From Nitrososphaerota archaeon (GTDB lineage: Archaea > Thermoproteota > Nitrososphaeria > Nitrososphaerales > Gagatemarchaeaceae), in NCBI GenBank assembly GCA_029785195.1, contig JAFMAD010000006.1:19562-83561 (forward strand): a DNA stretch of 64,000 nucleotides, given 5' to 3'. Made by a program: the position numbers and the translations under genes. Under the pieces are notes generated by a model, which saw nothing but the letters and a program-made list of their open reading frames with translations, made no database searches and was not told the DNA's origin. Shown piece by piece: positions 15,729-24,427 of the stretch (position 1 is the stretch's first letter; each line of letters begins with the position of its first letter).

Positions 15729-16298
15729 TTGGCTTATCTAGAAACCGCCAGCCCACGGGAGGTGTTGGGCAAGCAAGAGATACTCATACTCGTGGACGAT
15801 AACGACAGGGAGATAGGGACGGACACTCGCGAAAACTGTCACGCAGGAAAAGGGAAGCGCCACAGGGCCTACACCGCCCTCATCTTCCATGGAGGCAAGA
15901 TGCTGCTCCAGCAGCGCAGCCGGAAGAAGCTGCTCTGGCCGGGCGCCTGGGACGTCTCCTTCACGAGCCATGTCTACCCCGGGGAGACCTACCAGCAGGC
16001 CGCCGCGCGCAGGGCGAATGAAGAGCTTGGCGCAAAGGTAGGAGAGCTTGAGGACGTCTACTCCTTCGTCTACTTCGCACCGCAGGGGGAGAACGCAGAG
16101 AACGAGTTCTGCCGGGTACTTGTCGGAGACTTCGACGGGGCGATCACCCCAAACAGCGACGAGATGTCCTCGATAAGATGGGCGAGCGTGGCCGAAGTGG
16201 CGAAGGATCTGGCGGCGAACCCGGGCTCATACACGCCGTGGTTCAAGCTCTCTTTCGAGGGCTTCCTGAAGAGCGTGGCCTCATCGAGGTACACCTAG
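15729..16298 (+). CDS. idi: Isopentenyl-diphosphate delta-isomerase type I (Nudix fold)
   Basis: 189 residues. It interconverts IPP and DMAPP for lipid isoprenoids. Visible features are KGKRHRAYTALIF, LLQQRSRKKLLWPGAWD, TSHVYPGETYQQAAARRANEELG (Nudix-like helix, split here by context) and NSDEMSSIRWAS. These match type I isomerases rather than the FMN-dependent type II common in archaea. The TTG at 15729 follows a TATA-like GATAAAAAG (15714-15722) by only seven bases, so GTG 15762 or TTG 15765, behind GGGAGG, may be the true start. Confidence 0.85.
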   Translation: MAYLETASPREVLGKQEILILVDDNDREIGTDTRENCHAGKGKRHRAYTALIFHGGKMLLQQRSRKKLLWPGAWDVSFTSHVYPGETYQQAAARRANEELGAKVGELEDVYSFVYFAPQGENAENEFCRVLVGDFDGAITPNSDEMSSIRWASVAEVAKDLAANPGSYTPWFKLSFEGFLKSVASSRYT

Positions 16299-17299
16299 TC
16301 CAGCTTCTTCAGCTCTCCGATGAGCTCTCCGAACAGCTTCATAGTCGCCTGCACCGTCTCCTCTTCCCCTGCGGGGGCGGAGAAAGAAGCTGCGGTGGCG
16401 TGCCCACCGCCGTGGCCACCGAGCCTCCTCGCCATCTCCTCTGCGACCTGAGACCCAAGCTTCACCATGGTAGACTCCTGGAACCTCTGGGTTGACCTGA
16501 GGCTGACCCTCGTCTCCCCGTCCGTCTCACCGCTCACCATGGCCAGGTCTGCCCCGAGGTAGACCATGGACCTCGCGACGTGGGCCTGGAACGAGCCGAT
16601 GTGGCTGGTCGCTACCACCCACTCCCCTGCCTTGAATATCGAGAGTCTCTGGGCCCCCTTCAGCTTCGCAATGACCTCGCCGTAGTCCGGCTCGCTGCGG
16701 AGCTCCCGCCGGGCCTGGGCGATGTCAGCCCCTGCGTCCATCAGCCTGACCGCCGCCTGGAGGCCGGAGCGTCCCGCGATCGCGAGGTGGGAAGAGTCGA
16801 AGAGGATAGCATCGAGGAGTGCCTGAGCCGTCTGAGGGTCCGGGGTAGCATTCAGGCGCTCAAAGATCCCGTAGACCACCTCGGCAGCCGAAGTCGCGCC
16901 CTCATTGACCACAGAGTGGTCGTACAGGCCTCCATCCCTTCGCGGGTGGTGGTCCACCAAGACCTTCACCCCCTTGCTCTCCATCAGCTTCCCCCTCCAC
17001 TCGTTGAGGAGTTCCTCGTCCCCCACGTCCACCGCCACATATAGGTCGTACCCTCCCACACTCTCGTCGGCGATGTCATGAGGGAATCGAGAGCTCAGCC
17101 TCTGTGTGAGCGTCGTCATCCCTCCCGGCGTTGCAATGGAGACGTGGCACCTGGGGGCCAGGGACTCGATGAGTCTGGAGAGGGCGTAGGCGGAGAGGTA
17201 AGCGTCGGCGTCAGCGTTCCTGTGGCACACGACGACGGCTCTCCTGAGGGCAGAGGGCTCTATGAAAGGGAATTCCTCTGGTTTCGATTCAAGGGCCAA
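16295..17299 (-). CDS. DHH/DHHA1 family phosphoesterase
   Basis: 334 residues. Motif I is VVCHRNADADAY, motif II AVDVGD, motif III VDHHPRRDG and the DHHA1 domain ends in GGHGGGHATAASF. All metal ligands are present, so it should be active on a phosphodiester such as nanoRNA, pAp or a cyclic dinucleotide; the substrate is not decidable. The start is TTG 17299, 13 bases after prefoldin beta, placing it last in the exosome-proteasome transcript. It overlaps the idi stop by four bases on the opposite strand. Confidence 0.9.
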   Translation of the reverse strand: MALESKPEEFPFIEPSALRRAVVVCHRNADADAYLSAYALSRLIESLAPRCHVSIATPGGMTTLTQRLSSRFPHDIADESVGGYDLYVAVDVGDEELLNEWRGKLMESKGVKVLVDHHPRRDGGLYDHSVVNEGATSAAEVVYGIFERLNATPDPQTAQALLDAILFDSSHLAIAGRSGLQAAVRLMDAGADIAQARRELRSEPDYGEVIAKLKGAQRLSIFKAGEWVVATSHIGSFQAHVARSMVYLGADLAMVSGETDGETRVSLRSTQRFQESTMVKLGSQVAEEMARRLGGHGGGHATAASFSAPAGEEETVQATMKLFGELIGELKKLD

Positions 17300-17312
17300 G
17301 GGTCGCCACGGT

Positions 17313-17696
17313 CTATGCGTCCCCAGGGGGCTGCTGCGTCTGCGACGGCCTCGTCTTCATGGACTCGTCTATCTTGACCTGGAGGTCTTTGAGGCTCTCC
17401 CTGAACCTCGACTCTTGCTTCGCGAGGACCATCTTCCTGGTGTTGGCCAACTCCTTCTTCTCTATGAGCTCCTTCGTCACGTCTTCCTTTTTGGTCTTGA
17501 TCAGCAGGTTCCCGGCGAATTTGTACACCGGTTCCGAGTCTGTTGCCTTTCCGAGCTCCTCCAGCGCCTTGTCCGTCTCGCTGAGCTCGAGCTCCACCTG
17601 CTGCTTCTGGGCTAGCACCGCCTGCAGATTCTGCTGCGCCTGGTCGTACCTCGCGAGCTGCTCTCTGAGGAGAGGTGGAAGTTCTGGTTGACTCAA
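17313..17696 (-). CDS. pfdB: Prefoldin beta subunit
   Basis: 127 residues forming two long coiled-coil helices around a short beta region (EPVYKFAGNLLIKTKKED), the standard prefoldin beta design. The hexameric chaperone hands unfolded proteins to the thermosome. The C-terminal tail is short and Gln/Pro-rich. A separate AT-rich box at 17719-17728 could give a leaderless transcript from this gene even though it sits within the long operon. Confidence 0.95.
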   Translation of the reverse strand: MSQPELPPLLREQLARYDQAQQNLQAVLAQKQQVELELSETDKALEELGKATDSEPVYKFAGNLLIKTKKEDVTKELIEKKELANTRKMVLAKQESRFRESLKDLQVKIDESMKTRPSQTQQPPGDA

Positions 17697-17718
17697 CTTT
17701 CGGAACAGCGGGTCCGGT

Positions 17719-17728
17719 CTCTACTTAA
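17719..17728 (-). promoter_or_regulatory. Possible internal TATA box for pfdB
   Basis: On the minus strand ATTTAAGTAG lies about 27 bases before the pfdB start, the spacing expected of an archaeal leaderless promoter. It overlaps the end of the pcc1 gene. Confidence 0.4.
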
Positions 17729-17987
17729 ATCCTTTCAAGCCTGACTCGACGGACCTCACTTGCTCCAGCAACGCCTTCGCCTTCTCGGCAATCTCTCCAG
17801 GGCTGTTCCCTTCGATGCTCATGACGCACCTCCCCCCACGTACCACGGCGGATGGGAGCTTCTCGGCTATCTTCGCGGCCGTCTGTCTGTCCGCACGGAA
17901 CGTGACTGTGAGTCTGACGGATTCGATGGGGCTATCTTGACTTCGCCTGGGCGAGGTCAAAGGCCCCTCCGGCAACGGTGTAGCCAC
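17721..17987 (-). CDS. pcc1: KEOPS complex subunit Pcc1
   Basis: 88 residues with the CTAG/Pcc1 fold pattern: SVRLTVTFRADRQTAAKIAEK, GGRCVMSIEGNSPGEIAEKAKALLEQV. KEOPS makes the t6A37 modification on tRNAs reading ANN codons, and Pcc1 is its dimerisation hub. The gene overlaps the L37Ae gene by 56 bases, so the first 18 residues share sequence with that gene; no shorter in-frame start is evident. Placement among translation genes is typical for archaea. Confidence 0.85.
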   Translation of the reverse strand: MATPLPEGPLTSPRRSQDSPIESVRLTVTFRADRQTAAKIAEKLPSAVVRGGRCVMSIEGNSPGEIAEKAKALLEQVRSVESGLKGFK

Positions 17988-18156
17988 AGGACTTGCACTT
18001 CCAGATGCCTGAAGAAGTACGGCTGAGCTTTTTGCTAGCGCAAGACGGGCACGACCTGGTCTGCTTCAATGTCCTGAAGACCCTGGCGTACCTCTTCCTG
18101 AGGGTGCCGCCGTATTTCGCTCCGAGCCCCCTGATGTTCTCCTTCGCCTTCGGCAC
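17932..18156 (-). CDS. rpl37ae: Large-subunit ribosomal protein L37Ae (eL43)
   Basis: 74 residues beginning MPKAKENIRGLGAKYGGTLRKR with one zinc ribbon, SCPSCASKKL then WKCKSCGYTVAGGAF. Length and motif match archaeal and eukaryotic eL43, which binds 23S rRNA. The start base coincides with the last base of the rrp42 stop. Confidence 0.97.
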   Translation of the reverse strand: MPKAKENIRGLGAKYGGTLRKRYARVFRTLKQTRSCPSCASKKLSRTSSGIWKCKSCGYTVAGGAFDLAQAKSR

Positions 18157-18971
18157 TAACTCGTCGCCTCGAGTATCTTCGCCCTTATGGCCTTGCCTAC
18201 GCTGATGGAGGTGTCCGCGGCCTGCAGCACCTGTTCCGCGCTGATGGTGCTCGCCTCCCCCTTCTGACTCGCGCAGATGTTCCCGTCGTCGTCCGTGGTG
18301 ATGGTAATCCTCATGTCCATCGACGCTTCCTCTTCCGAGTTGGGGTCGACCACGAGCTTGTCGCCTATCCTGGCTATGGTGACAGACACCGGTGTCCTCT
18401 CGACCGGGACGGGGATTAGCTCGTCGGTGGCTACAGCCTTGTCGTCCTTGACCACGTATCTGTTCATCTTGGCGGTCCTGAGGGCGGACACAACGGCGTA
18501 GCTGGTGGCGTCGAACAGGTTGCCGTCTACGTTCATGATGTTGCAGTCCACGAACACGGCGATGACCGACTTCCCCGGGATGAGGCCCAGCTTGGTCATG
18601 TCGACCATCTCGGACTCGCGTATCCCCCTGTCAGTCACCCTTGCCAGCTCGATGGCATCTTCGCTAGGCGGCCCCGCCTCGGCGTAGGGGGAGGACATCG
18701 GGAGTATCTCGGCGTTTACCATCAATATCCCCTTGTCAGGCGTGTCAGGGAATGGGATACCCGTGGCTATCTTCACCCCTGCCAGCACCAGGGTGTTCCC
18801 GAGGGTAACCCTGGCCGAGCCGTTGGCCTTCGGGATGACCCCGGTCTCGATATTCAGGTTCCTGGGCTGGTCGAGGGCCCTCCCATCGAGGCGCTTCCCG
18901 CTCGCCAGCAGCTGAACCATCCGTTCCTTCGTGATGGACTCTACCACATGGTTCTTCTTCATCATCGACAT
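18156..18971 (-). CDS. rrp42: Exosome complex subunit Rrp42
   Basis: 271 residues, an RNase PH-fold subunit. Rrp42 pairs with Rrp41 in the hexameric ring of the archaeal exosome; it lacks phosphorolytic residues but shapes the active site. Visible family stretches include KRLDGRALDQPRNLNIETG, SARVTLGNTLVLAGVKI and PVSVTIARIGDKLVVDPNSE. It is directly downstream of rrp41 with no gap. Confidence 0.97.
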   Translation of the reverse strand: MSMMKKNHVVESITKERMVQLLASGKRLDGRALDQPRNLNIETGVIPKANGSARVTLGNTLVLAGVKIATGIPFPDTPDKGILMVNAEILPMSSPYAEAGPPSEDAIELARVTDRGIRESEMVDMTKLGLIPGKSVIAVFVDCNIMNVDGNLFDATSYAVVSALRTAKMNRYVVKDDKAVATDELIPVPVERTPVSVTIARIGDKLVVDPNSEEEASMDMRITITTDDDGNICASQKGEASTISAEQVLQAADTSISVGKAIRAKILEATS

Positions 18972-19724
18972 TTACTCGGCCGCCTCCTCAACTTCAGTCG
19001 ACTGCGCTTCGCCCCCGAAGAACCTGGTCGTCAGGGCCTCCCTCTGCATCTGATAGATCTGCTTCCCCTTTTCGATGGCCAGCTCGAACGCCTTCTGGAA
19101 GTTCTCCCGGGTGTACACCCCGTCCACCTGGAGGAGGGACACGAGCCCTAAGTTAGGCATGATGGCCACAGGCATGTCTCCGTTCCCCTCCTTGTCCTCG
19201 GTGTCGTCCAGGTCTGAAACCACCTGCTCCCCGATTAGGCCGCAGGAGCAACCGACGACGAGGTCCCTCATGTTGATCCCTGCATCGGCCAGGGCCAACG
19301 ATGCCGCCGTGATGCCGGCGACCCTCGAGCCCCCGTCAGACTGGAGTACCTCGACCCAGACTTCTATGGCCGTCCTTGGATAGTCTTCCACAATCACCGC
19401 CGAGACCAGCGCCTCCCTGATCACCTTCGAGATCTCAATCTCCCTCCTGGACGGTGCCGGGTTCTTCCTCTCGTCTACGGAGAACGGCGCCATGTGATAT
19501 CTGCACCTGAGCAGGGCCCTGTCCGGCAGCACCTGATGCTTGGGGTGGACCTCCTTCGGCCCGTAAACCGCTGCCATAATCTTGTTCTTGCCCCATTCGA
19601 TGTAGGCGGACCCGTCGGCGTTCTTCATGACGCCCACCTGCAGCTTTATCGGCCTGAGCTCGTTCCACTTCCTGCCGTCGAGCCTGATGCCGTTCTCGTC
19701 TATGAGCTTCTTAGTTCCCGCCAA
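18972..19724 (-). CDS. rrp41: Exosome complex subunit Rrp41 (catalytic)
   Basis: 250 residues. It carries the phosphorolytic site for 3'-5' RNA decay and tailing. [58 protein letters not shown] and [16 protein letters not shown] contain the conserved RNA- and phosphate-binding residues. The tail is Glu-rich. It overlaps rrp4 by 14 bases, indicating coupled translation. Confidence 0.97.
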   Translation of the reverse strand: MAGTKKLIDENGIRLDGRKWNELRPIKLQVGVMKNADGSAYIEWGKNKIMAAVYGPKEVHPKHQVLPDRALLRCRYHMAPFSVDERKNPAPSRREIEISKVIREALVSAVIVEDYPRTAIEVWVEVLQSDGGSRVAGITAASLALADAGINMRDLVVGCSCGLIGEQVVSDLDDTEDKEGNGDMPVAIMPNLGLVSLLQVDGVYTRENFQKAFELAIEKGKQIYQMQREALTTRFFGGEAQSTEVEEAAE

Positions 19725-20397
19725 CGACGCCCCCTCCCAGAGCTGCCTCTACCTTGGACATCAAGTCCGGCGCGTGTGTCTCCGCTTCTACGAGCCGGAT
19801 GGCCTTGATAGCCTCCACGATCCCATCAGGGCTCCCGTCCACGACAATAACTCCGTTCTGGCCCACCCTGATGTCGCATCCAGTCTTTTCGCTGATTAGG
19901 TTGATCATCGTACCTCTTCTCCCTATTACTCTGGGGACCTTCGTTGGCGATATCTTAACGATTTCCCCAGACGAAATCTTCCCGTACCCTTCGCCCCTGA
20001 TGCTAAGCTGCGGGTCCCTGGACCTCTCGTAGGACTCTATCCTGGCCCCCAAGATGTCCCCCACCCTGAACTTGCTCGAAAGGTCGTGGGTGGCAGGGGA
20101 AAAGTCCCTCCCAAAGACGAACGAGGCCGGGAGGAAGCCGTCGAAGCACGAGTTGATGTCTATGACCCAGCCGAAGCCGTTGATGTCTACCACCTTCCCA
20201 ATCACCTCGTCGTCTGTGCGGGGGAGATAAGGCCCGGTGAATGGGTTGAGCTTGATCCCGTCTCTCCCAACCTCGGCTAACCCCACCCGGAGGGCCACGT
20301 ACTCTTCTCCGCGCTTCTCGATGTAGCTCCCGTAGCGGTAGTTCCCCTTGGCTACGACGTCTCCCGGGATTACCTGTTTCCTCTGTATCATTGGCAT
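19711..20397 (-). CDS. rrp4: Exosome RNA-binding cap subunit Rrp4
   Basis: 228 residues: an N-terminal domain ([20 protein letters not shown]), an S1 domain ([20 protein letters not shown]) and a C-terminal KH domain ([20 protein letters not shown], with the GRRG loop). It caps the Rrp41/Rrp42 ring and feeds RNA in. The order psmA-SBDS-rrp4-rrp41-rrp42 is widely conserved in archaea. Confidence 0.97.
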   Translation of the reverse strand: MPMIQRKQVIPGDVVAKGNYRYGSYIEKRGEEYVALRVGLAEVGRDGIKLNPFTGPYLPRTDDEVIGKVVDINGFGWVIDINSCFDGFLPASFVFGRDFSPATHDLSSKFRVGDILGARIESYERSRDPQLSIRGEGYGKISSGEIVKISPTKVPRVIGRRGTMINLISEKTGCDIRVGQNGVIVVDGSPDGIVEAIKAIRLVEAETHAPDLMSKVEAALGGGVVGGN

Positions 20398-20399
20398 CT

Positions 20400-21140
20400 C
20401 TATTTCACCACTGTGACCTGCGCGGCCCCCTTCGTGGTCGAGCCGAGGCGGTCTAGCAGGCCGGGCTGTCCGCCAGCTGGTATTTCTACTATTGCAGAGA
20501 GCGTCCCGTCGGCCAGCCAGTCCTCTTTGACTATCTCGCCGAAGGTCTTCAGGGTCCCTATGGCCTGACCGGTGTACTGGGCTGCCACTTTCACCTGCAG
20601 CCTGACCTTCTCCGACTTCAGCGGGAGTATCGCCCTAAGAGCGTCGACCACTGCCTTCATCTGTTCGTTCGGGTCCTGAAACGGGTCCACCGAGACCCTG
20701 ACCTCTAGCATGGCCTGGTCTATCCTCATCGGCGGGTGGGGGAGGAGCGTCTTCGGATCGACGAAGTTCTTCGAAATCGCAGCTATGATCGCACGCCTCT
20801 TTTCTTCAGTCAGCCTCTTCCTCTGCTCCTGGGTGAGGTTCAGTTCGCCTCGTTTCAGTACCTCAAGGGCAGCCTTGGCGGGGTCGTCGGTCCCGAAGTG
20901 GAGCTTCATCTTCTCGCCGCCGGCCCTCAGCCCCTTCCGCGAGTCCGAATAGACCTCGTCTACGGCGATGACTGCGGAAGGCTCGACGTTCCTCCCTTGC
21001 TTGTAGGATAGGGCCGAGTCAGGGTTGACCAGTATCTCATAGTGTTCCCCAGCTATGGTCAGCCTGACCGTGGTGAACTTAGACGATTCGTGAGTCCTCG
21101 GCTTGAAGCCCCCGCCGCCTCGCCCGAAGTTCCCGCTCAT
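20400..21140 (-). CDS. sdo1: SBDS family ribosome maturation factor
   Basis: 246 residues with the three SBDS domains. The FYSH domain has YEILVNPDSALSYKQGRNV and the middle helical domain has LTQEQRKRLTEEKRRAIIAAI. SBDS with EF-2 releases the anti-association factor aIF6 from the 50S subunit. The gene ends two bases before rrp4 starts. The N-terminus carries a Gly-rich extension (NFGRGGGGFKPR) that is longer than usual. Confidence 0.96.
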   Translation of the reverse strand: MSGNFGRGGGGFKPRTHESSKFTTVRLTIAGEHYEILVNPDSALSYKQGRNVEPSAVIAVDEVYSDSRKGLRAGGEKMKLHFGTDDPAKAALEVLKRGELNLTQEQRKRLTEEKRRAIIAAISKNFVDPKTLLPHPPMRIDQAMLEVRVSVDPFQDPNEQMKAVVDALRAILPLKSEKVRLQVKVAAQYTGQAIGTLKTFGEIVKEDWLADGTLSAIVEIPAGGQPGLLDRLGSTTKGAAQVTVVK

Positions 21141-21155
21141 CTGAGCCGACGCTTC

Positions 21156-21902
21156 TCAGGAGCTCTTGGCCGGCGGCTTGTCTGACCTGGTCTTGGCCCC
21201 TGCCGCGCTCTTGCTTACCTCCGCTTCGGCTAGGCGCCTCCACTTCTTGCTCTCCGCGTCCACCACGGCGACCTTGATGTGCGAAGTCCCGCTCTTGTCC
21301 TCGCTGACTAGATAGATGCATTCTATGGCCAGGGTCACGGCTTCGTCGAGTACCAGGTCTGAGGAATAGTTCTTCTCCAGATAGTCGTTGACCTGGTCGC
21401 TCCCCTGCCCTATCGCTATGGCGTGGAACCCGGAGTAAGTCCCCGTAGGGTCGGCGAGGTATACCACCGGCCCGGCTCCATCGACACCGGCTATGATGAG
21501 AGAGACCCCAAATGGCCTGACTCCTGCATACTGCGTATATTGCTGGTTCATGTCGGCGATACGCTTGGCTATGGCTTCGATGTCAACCGGCTCGTCATAG
21601 ATCAGCCTGTTGCTCTGCGCCAGGACGCGCGCGTTGTCCACCTGTATCCGAGCGTCCGGGATGTAGCCGGCTCCGACAGCTCCGACGTGGTCGTCGATCT
21701 GGAACATCTTGATGACCGACTCGGCACTCTGGAGCTTCCTCTGCTTCTCTTCTACGGCCAGCACCACACCCTGCCTCGTCTGGACGCCTACAGCCAGGTT
21801 GCCCCTCCTGACCGTTTCGAGGGCGTACTCCACTTGGTACAGCCTGCCGTCGGGCGAAAAAATCGTGATCGCCCTGTCATATCCTGCCGAAGGTGCAAAC
21901 AT
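21156..21902 (-). CDS. psmA: 20S proteasome alpha subunit
   Basis: 248 residues from ATG 21902 (MFAPSAGYDRAITIFSPDG). The H0 helix and YDRAITIFSPDGRLYQVEYA signature define alpha subunits, which form the gate rings of the protease. The C-terminus has a Lys/Ala-rich extension, AGAKTRSDKPPAKSS. A TTG at 21929 gives nine more residues, but a TATA-like box at 21945-21953 predicts transcription to begin after it, and AAGGAG precedes the ATG. It is first in the operon running to 16295. Confidence 0.95.
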   Translation of the reverse strand: MFAPSAGYDRAITIFSPDGRLYQVEYALETVRRGNLAVGVQTRQGVVLAVEEKQRKLQSAESVIKMFQIDDHVGAVGAGYIPDARIQVDNARVLAQSNRLIYDEPVDIEAIAKRIADMNQQYTQYAGVRPFGVSLIIAGVDGAGPVVYLADPTGTYSGFHAIAIGQGSDQVNDYLEKNYSSDLVLDEAVTLAIECIYLVSEDKSGTSHIKVAVVDAESKKWRRLAEAEVSKSAAGAKTRSDKPPAKSS

Positions 21903-21944
21903 TTTCTTGCCTTGCTCCTTTTTGCCCAACTAATTCCTTGGCCA

Positions 21945-21953
21945 TTTAAACTG
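21945..21953 (-). promoter_or_regulatory. Likely TATA box of the proteasome-exosome operon
   Basis: The minus strand reads AGTTTAAATGG here, about 45 bases before ATG 21902. It is the only AT-rich core near the start of the operon and it helps decide the psmA start codon. Confidence 0.45.
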
Positions 21954-22012
21954 TTCTGCGGTTCTTATTTTTCCATGAAAGTTATTATCGTAAGACAGGG
22001 CCCTGACCTGGG

Positions 22013-22600
22013 TTGACCAAGGTCCTGGTAGTGAGTAACTATCCGACGGAAGGGCGCGCCGGGGTTCTGGAGAAGTGCTTCCAGACGAACGGCGCAACTG
22101 TGACCACCATCGAGTGGCGCGAGTCCTCCGCCGCCAAGTTCGACTCGTTCGACGGGGTGGTCCTCAGCGGCTCCCCGGAGATGATGACTGACACCGGGAC
22201 CAGGGCCAAGTACAGGGTCGAGGCCCAGGCCATCTTGGATTCACGCGCCCCTATACTAGGCATCTGCTTCGGGCACCAGCTCATGGCCCACGCCTACGGC
22301 GCTGAGGTTGTCAAGGACAAGAAGCATGTCCTCGAGATGGTGAACACCGCCGTCATGCGAGACGACCCGCTCTTCGGGGGCCTCTCCAGGTCGCTCAAGC
22401 TCTTCGAGTCCAGGTACGAGGTGGTCAAGGAGGTCCCGGAGGGGTTCATCCTCTTGGCCAGGAGCGACACCAGTGCCGTCGCCGCCATGAAGCACAAGGC
22501 CCGCACCCTCTACGGGGTGCAGTTCCATCCGGAGCGGTTCACCCCTGCCAATCCCGATGGGGACAGGGTTGTGGCCAACTTCATAGGGCTCCTGAAGTAG
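22013..22600 (+). CDS. Class I glutamine amidotransferase, GMP synthase glutaminase-like
   Basis: 195 residues from TTG. The nucleophile elbow GICFGHQL (Cys), and VQFHPERF supplying the catalytic His and Glu, are present. FDGVVLSGSPEMMTD lines the glutamine site. The length and absence of a synthetase domain fit the separate GuaA1-like glutaminase subunit of archaea, but a stand-alone peptidase-like or other amidotransferase role is possible since no synthetase gene is nearby. The JAMM protease gene follows after 9 bases and is probably co-transcribed. Confidence 0.8.
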   Translation: MTKVLVVSNYPTEGRAGVLEKCFQTNGATVTTIEWRESSAAKFDSFDGVVLSGSPEMMTDTGTRAKYRVEAQAILDSRAPILGICFGHQLMAHAYGAEVVKDKKHVLEMVNTAVMRDDPLFGGLSRSLKLFESRYEVVKEVPEGFILLARSDTSAVAAMKHKARTLYGVQFHPERFTPANPDGDRVVANFIGLLK

Positions 22601-22609
22601 GCGGAAGGG

Positions 22610-22993
22610 ATGGTCGTAGAGAAGGTCGTCTTTCACAAACAGGTCATAGACAGCCTCTTCAGCTACTCTGCCATGGCATACCCCAACGAAGGGATCCTCC
22701 TCCTCAGGGGGAAGTCGAAGGAGGGGGTGGTGGAGGTGACGGGGGTCGTAATCCCTCCCCTCGCCAGCCACGGGGCTGCGTTCTCTTCATTCAGCTGGTG
22801 GATGCTCCCGGTCGACTTCTCTTATCTAGGCGTCGCACACTCTCACCCATCCGGGAACTACAACCCCTCCCACCAGGACCTGCTGCATGCCAGCGGCAAG
22901 CTCATGGTGATAATGGGGTACCCCTTCGCCACTGTCGACAACCTCGGTGTCTATGACCACAACGGGAACAGGATCCCATTCGAGGTGAAGTAA
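22610..22993 (+). CDS. JAMM/MPN+ metalloprotease (archaeal deubiquitinase-like)
   Basis: 127 residues containing the complete zinc motif: Glu27 in YPNEGILLL and HSHPSGNYNPSHQD (HxH-x7-S-x2-D). Archaeal JAMM proteins remove ubiquitin-like SAMP modifiers from targets and also process MoaD/ThiS-like proteins. Its position a few genes from psmA fits a protein-turnover function. It may equally act in sulfur-carrier processing. Complete and of usual length. Confidence 0.9.
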   Translation: MVVEKVVFHKQVIDSLFSYSAMAYPNEGILLLRGKSKEGVVEVTGVVIPPLASHGAAFSSFSWWMLPVDFSYLGVAHSHPSGNYNPSHQDLLHASGKLMVIMGYPFATVDNLGVYDHNGNRIPFEVK

Positions 22994-23068
22994 AGGTCTG
23001 CCGGAGCCTGCTCCTACGGGATGATGTCGCAACAGACGGGGCGGGACACGCTAAAAATGATGTTAAGC

Positions 23069-23076
23069 CTTATATG
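23069..23076 (+). promoter_or_regulatory. TATA box for the 59-residue protein
   Basis: CTTATATG lies 23-30 bases before ATG 23099, the spacing of a leaderless archaeal transcript, and it favours that start over the upstream ATGs at 23021-23024. Confidence 0.5.
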
Positions 23077-23098
23077 GTCTGGGCCGCGGGTACTTTCT

Positions 23099-23278
23099 AT
23101 GTCTCAGTATACTAAAGGTCAGAGCTGGGGCGCCTTGAAGAAGGCCTGGCGCGGGTACAAGGTCGCCAAAGTTCAGAAAAACACGGAAGACATGAAGAAG
23201 TATGCCGAGCGCATCAGGACTCTCCAGGGCGAGCTTGGTCTCGTCAAGGCGAAGTTCCCTGAGCTAGGCCTCAGCTAG
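23099..23278 (+). CDS. Small basic protein, conserved-looking, unknown function
   Basis: 59 residues, MSQYTKGQSWGALKKAWRG then a Lys-rich amphipathic helix with VQKNTEDMKKYAERIRTLQG. It is basic and probably helical, which would suit nucleic-acid binding, but there is no named family I can assign. The start is chosen from the TATA box at 23069-23076; upstream codons give an unlikely hydrophobic extension. Confidence 0.65.
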   Translation: MSQYTKGQSWGALKKAWRGYKVAKVQKNTEDMKKYAERIRTLQGELGLVKAKFPELGLS

Positions 23279-23301
23279 GCCGTAGACTCTCTCGGCTGTC
23301 T

Positions 23302-23679
23302 TTATCTCGCCAGCTCGGCGTGGTTCGTTGTTATCTGGTTTCGTAAATCCTGCGCCTGTTGCAGGGTGAAATCAGGCTCCGCTGAGACCAGGACGAGCTT
23401 TTCTCCGAGATAGAATGTCATGATGTTCAACCTCTCCCTCTTGTTGAAGGTGTACTGGTTCTTTCCGAAGTAGCGGTCCCATGTCCGGTCGGTGTTGATC
23501 TGGATTGTGATCCCCGCGATGAGCCTGATGTCCTCGCTCTGTGGCTCCAGGGAGGGAATCCCCTTCCTCATGCCTCCGGCGATCTGCCTGCCGCTTTGGT
23601 CGAGTATTTGGGCAGACCTTATCCTGCGGTCAAACTTGTAGATTTCCGTGATAATCTTGTCCCACTGAATCTGCAGCAT
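23302..23679 (-). CDS. DUF6659/roadblock-like small protein
   Basis: 125 residues. IRSAQILDQSGRQIAGGMRKG followed by RERLNIMTFYLGEKLVLVSAEPD has the strand-helix pattern of roadblock/profilin-like folds found in many thaumarchaeal proteins of unknown role, often two-component-associated. There is no catalytic residue set. It is convergent with the 59-residue gene and alone on its strand. Confidence 0.6.
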   Translation of the reverse strand: MLQIQWDKIITEIYKFDRRIRSAQILDQSGRQIAGGMRKGIPSLEPQSEDIRLIAGITIQINTDRTWDRYFGKNQYTFNKRERLNIMTFYLGEKLVLVSAEPDFTLQQAQDLRNQITTNHAELAR

Positions 23680-23935
23680 CGCGCCTCAAGTAACACGCGC
23701 TGAGATATAAGTGAAACCCCGGCAATCGCGTTCGGGGAAGGGCGCCAATCACCTCCCGGGTCTGATTCACCCTGCATATCCTATCGAAGACGAACTCCGT
23801 CGCGCACCTGCAAGCCTCGGCCGACCGGTCTGACATCGCGTCCTCTACGGATACTGCTGGAAACCGCACCCCTTCTCCCGAGAGGCTGTATCAGTTAAGT
23901 TCTTTAACCAGGTCTGAACGACTTACCAAGTCTCG

Positions 23936-24349
23936 ATGTCCGCTCTAATCAATCCGGGTTATGTGTCGCTCCTGCTCAGGGTAACTGTGGGTGCCGCCCT
24001 GATAGCACATGGAGTGCCGAAGGTGAAAGGGGGGTGGGGGAAGCAGTCGGGGGCGTGGGTGGCCACCATGGGAGTCCCTCCAGTTGCGGCGAGGCTCGTC
24101 ACCGTTCTGGAGTTCTTCGGCGGAATCCTGCTCATAGTGGGGTTTCTTGTCCCTCTGGTCGCTGCTTTCTTCGTCATACAGTTCGCCGCAATCATACTCA
24201 TGAAGAGCAGCAAGATGAAGGCGGGGTTCATGGCGGCCGGGGAGAAGCCGGGGTTCGAACTCGACTACGTCTATCTGATACTCTCCCTAGGAATCCTCCT
24301 GCTGGGGTCCGGGGCGTTGTCACTGGATGCGCTGCTGGGCATACTCTAG
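23936..24349 (+). CDS. DoxX family membrane protein
   Basis: 137 residues with four membrane helices. LLLRVTVGAALIAHGVPKVKGGWG at the N-terminus and VLEFFGGILLIVGFLVPLVA are the DoxX hallmarks. Relatives are subunits of thiosulfate:quinone oxidoreductase or are part of oxidative-stress membrane complexes; no partner gene is visible here. The start codon is at 23936, close behind an AT-rich stretch (about 23894-23905). Confidence 0.85.
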   Translation: MSALINPGYVSLLLRVTVGAALIAHGVPKVKGGWGKQSGAWVATMGVPPVAARLVTVLEFFGGILLIVGFLVPLVAAFFVIQFAAIILMKSSKMKAGFMAAGEKPGFELDYVYLILSLGILLLGSGALSLDALLGIL

Positions 24350-24427
24350 ACGCTCCCTGACGTGTTGATTTGGTCGAATCAACATAACGGAGTTGTTGAT
24401 ACAGTTTGACTCAGGCGGTGAAGTGCC

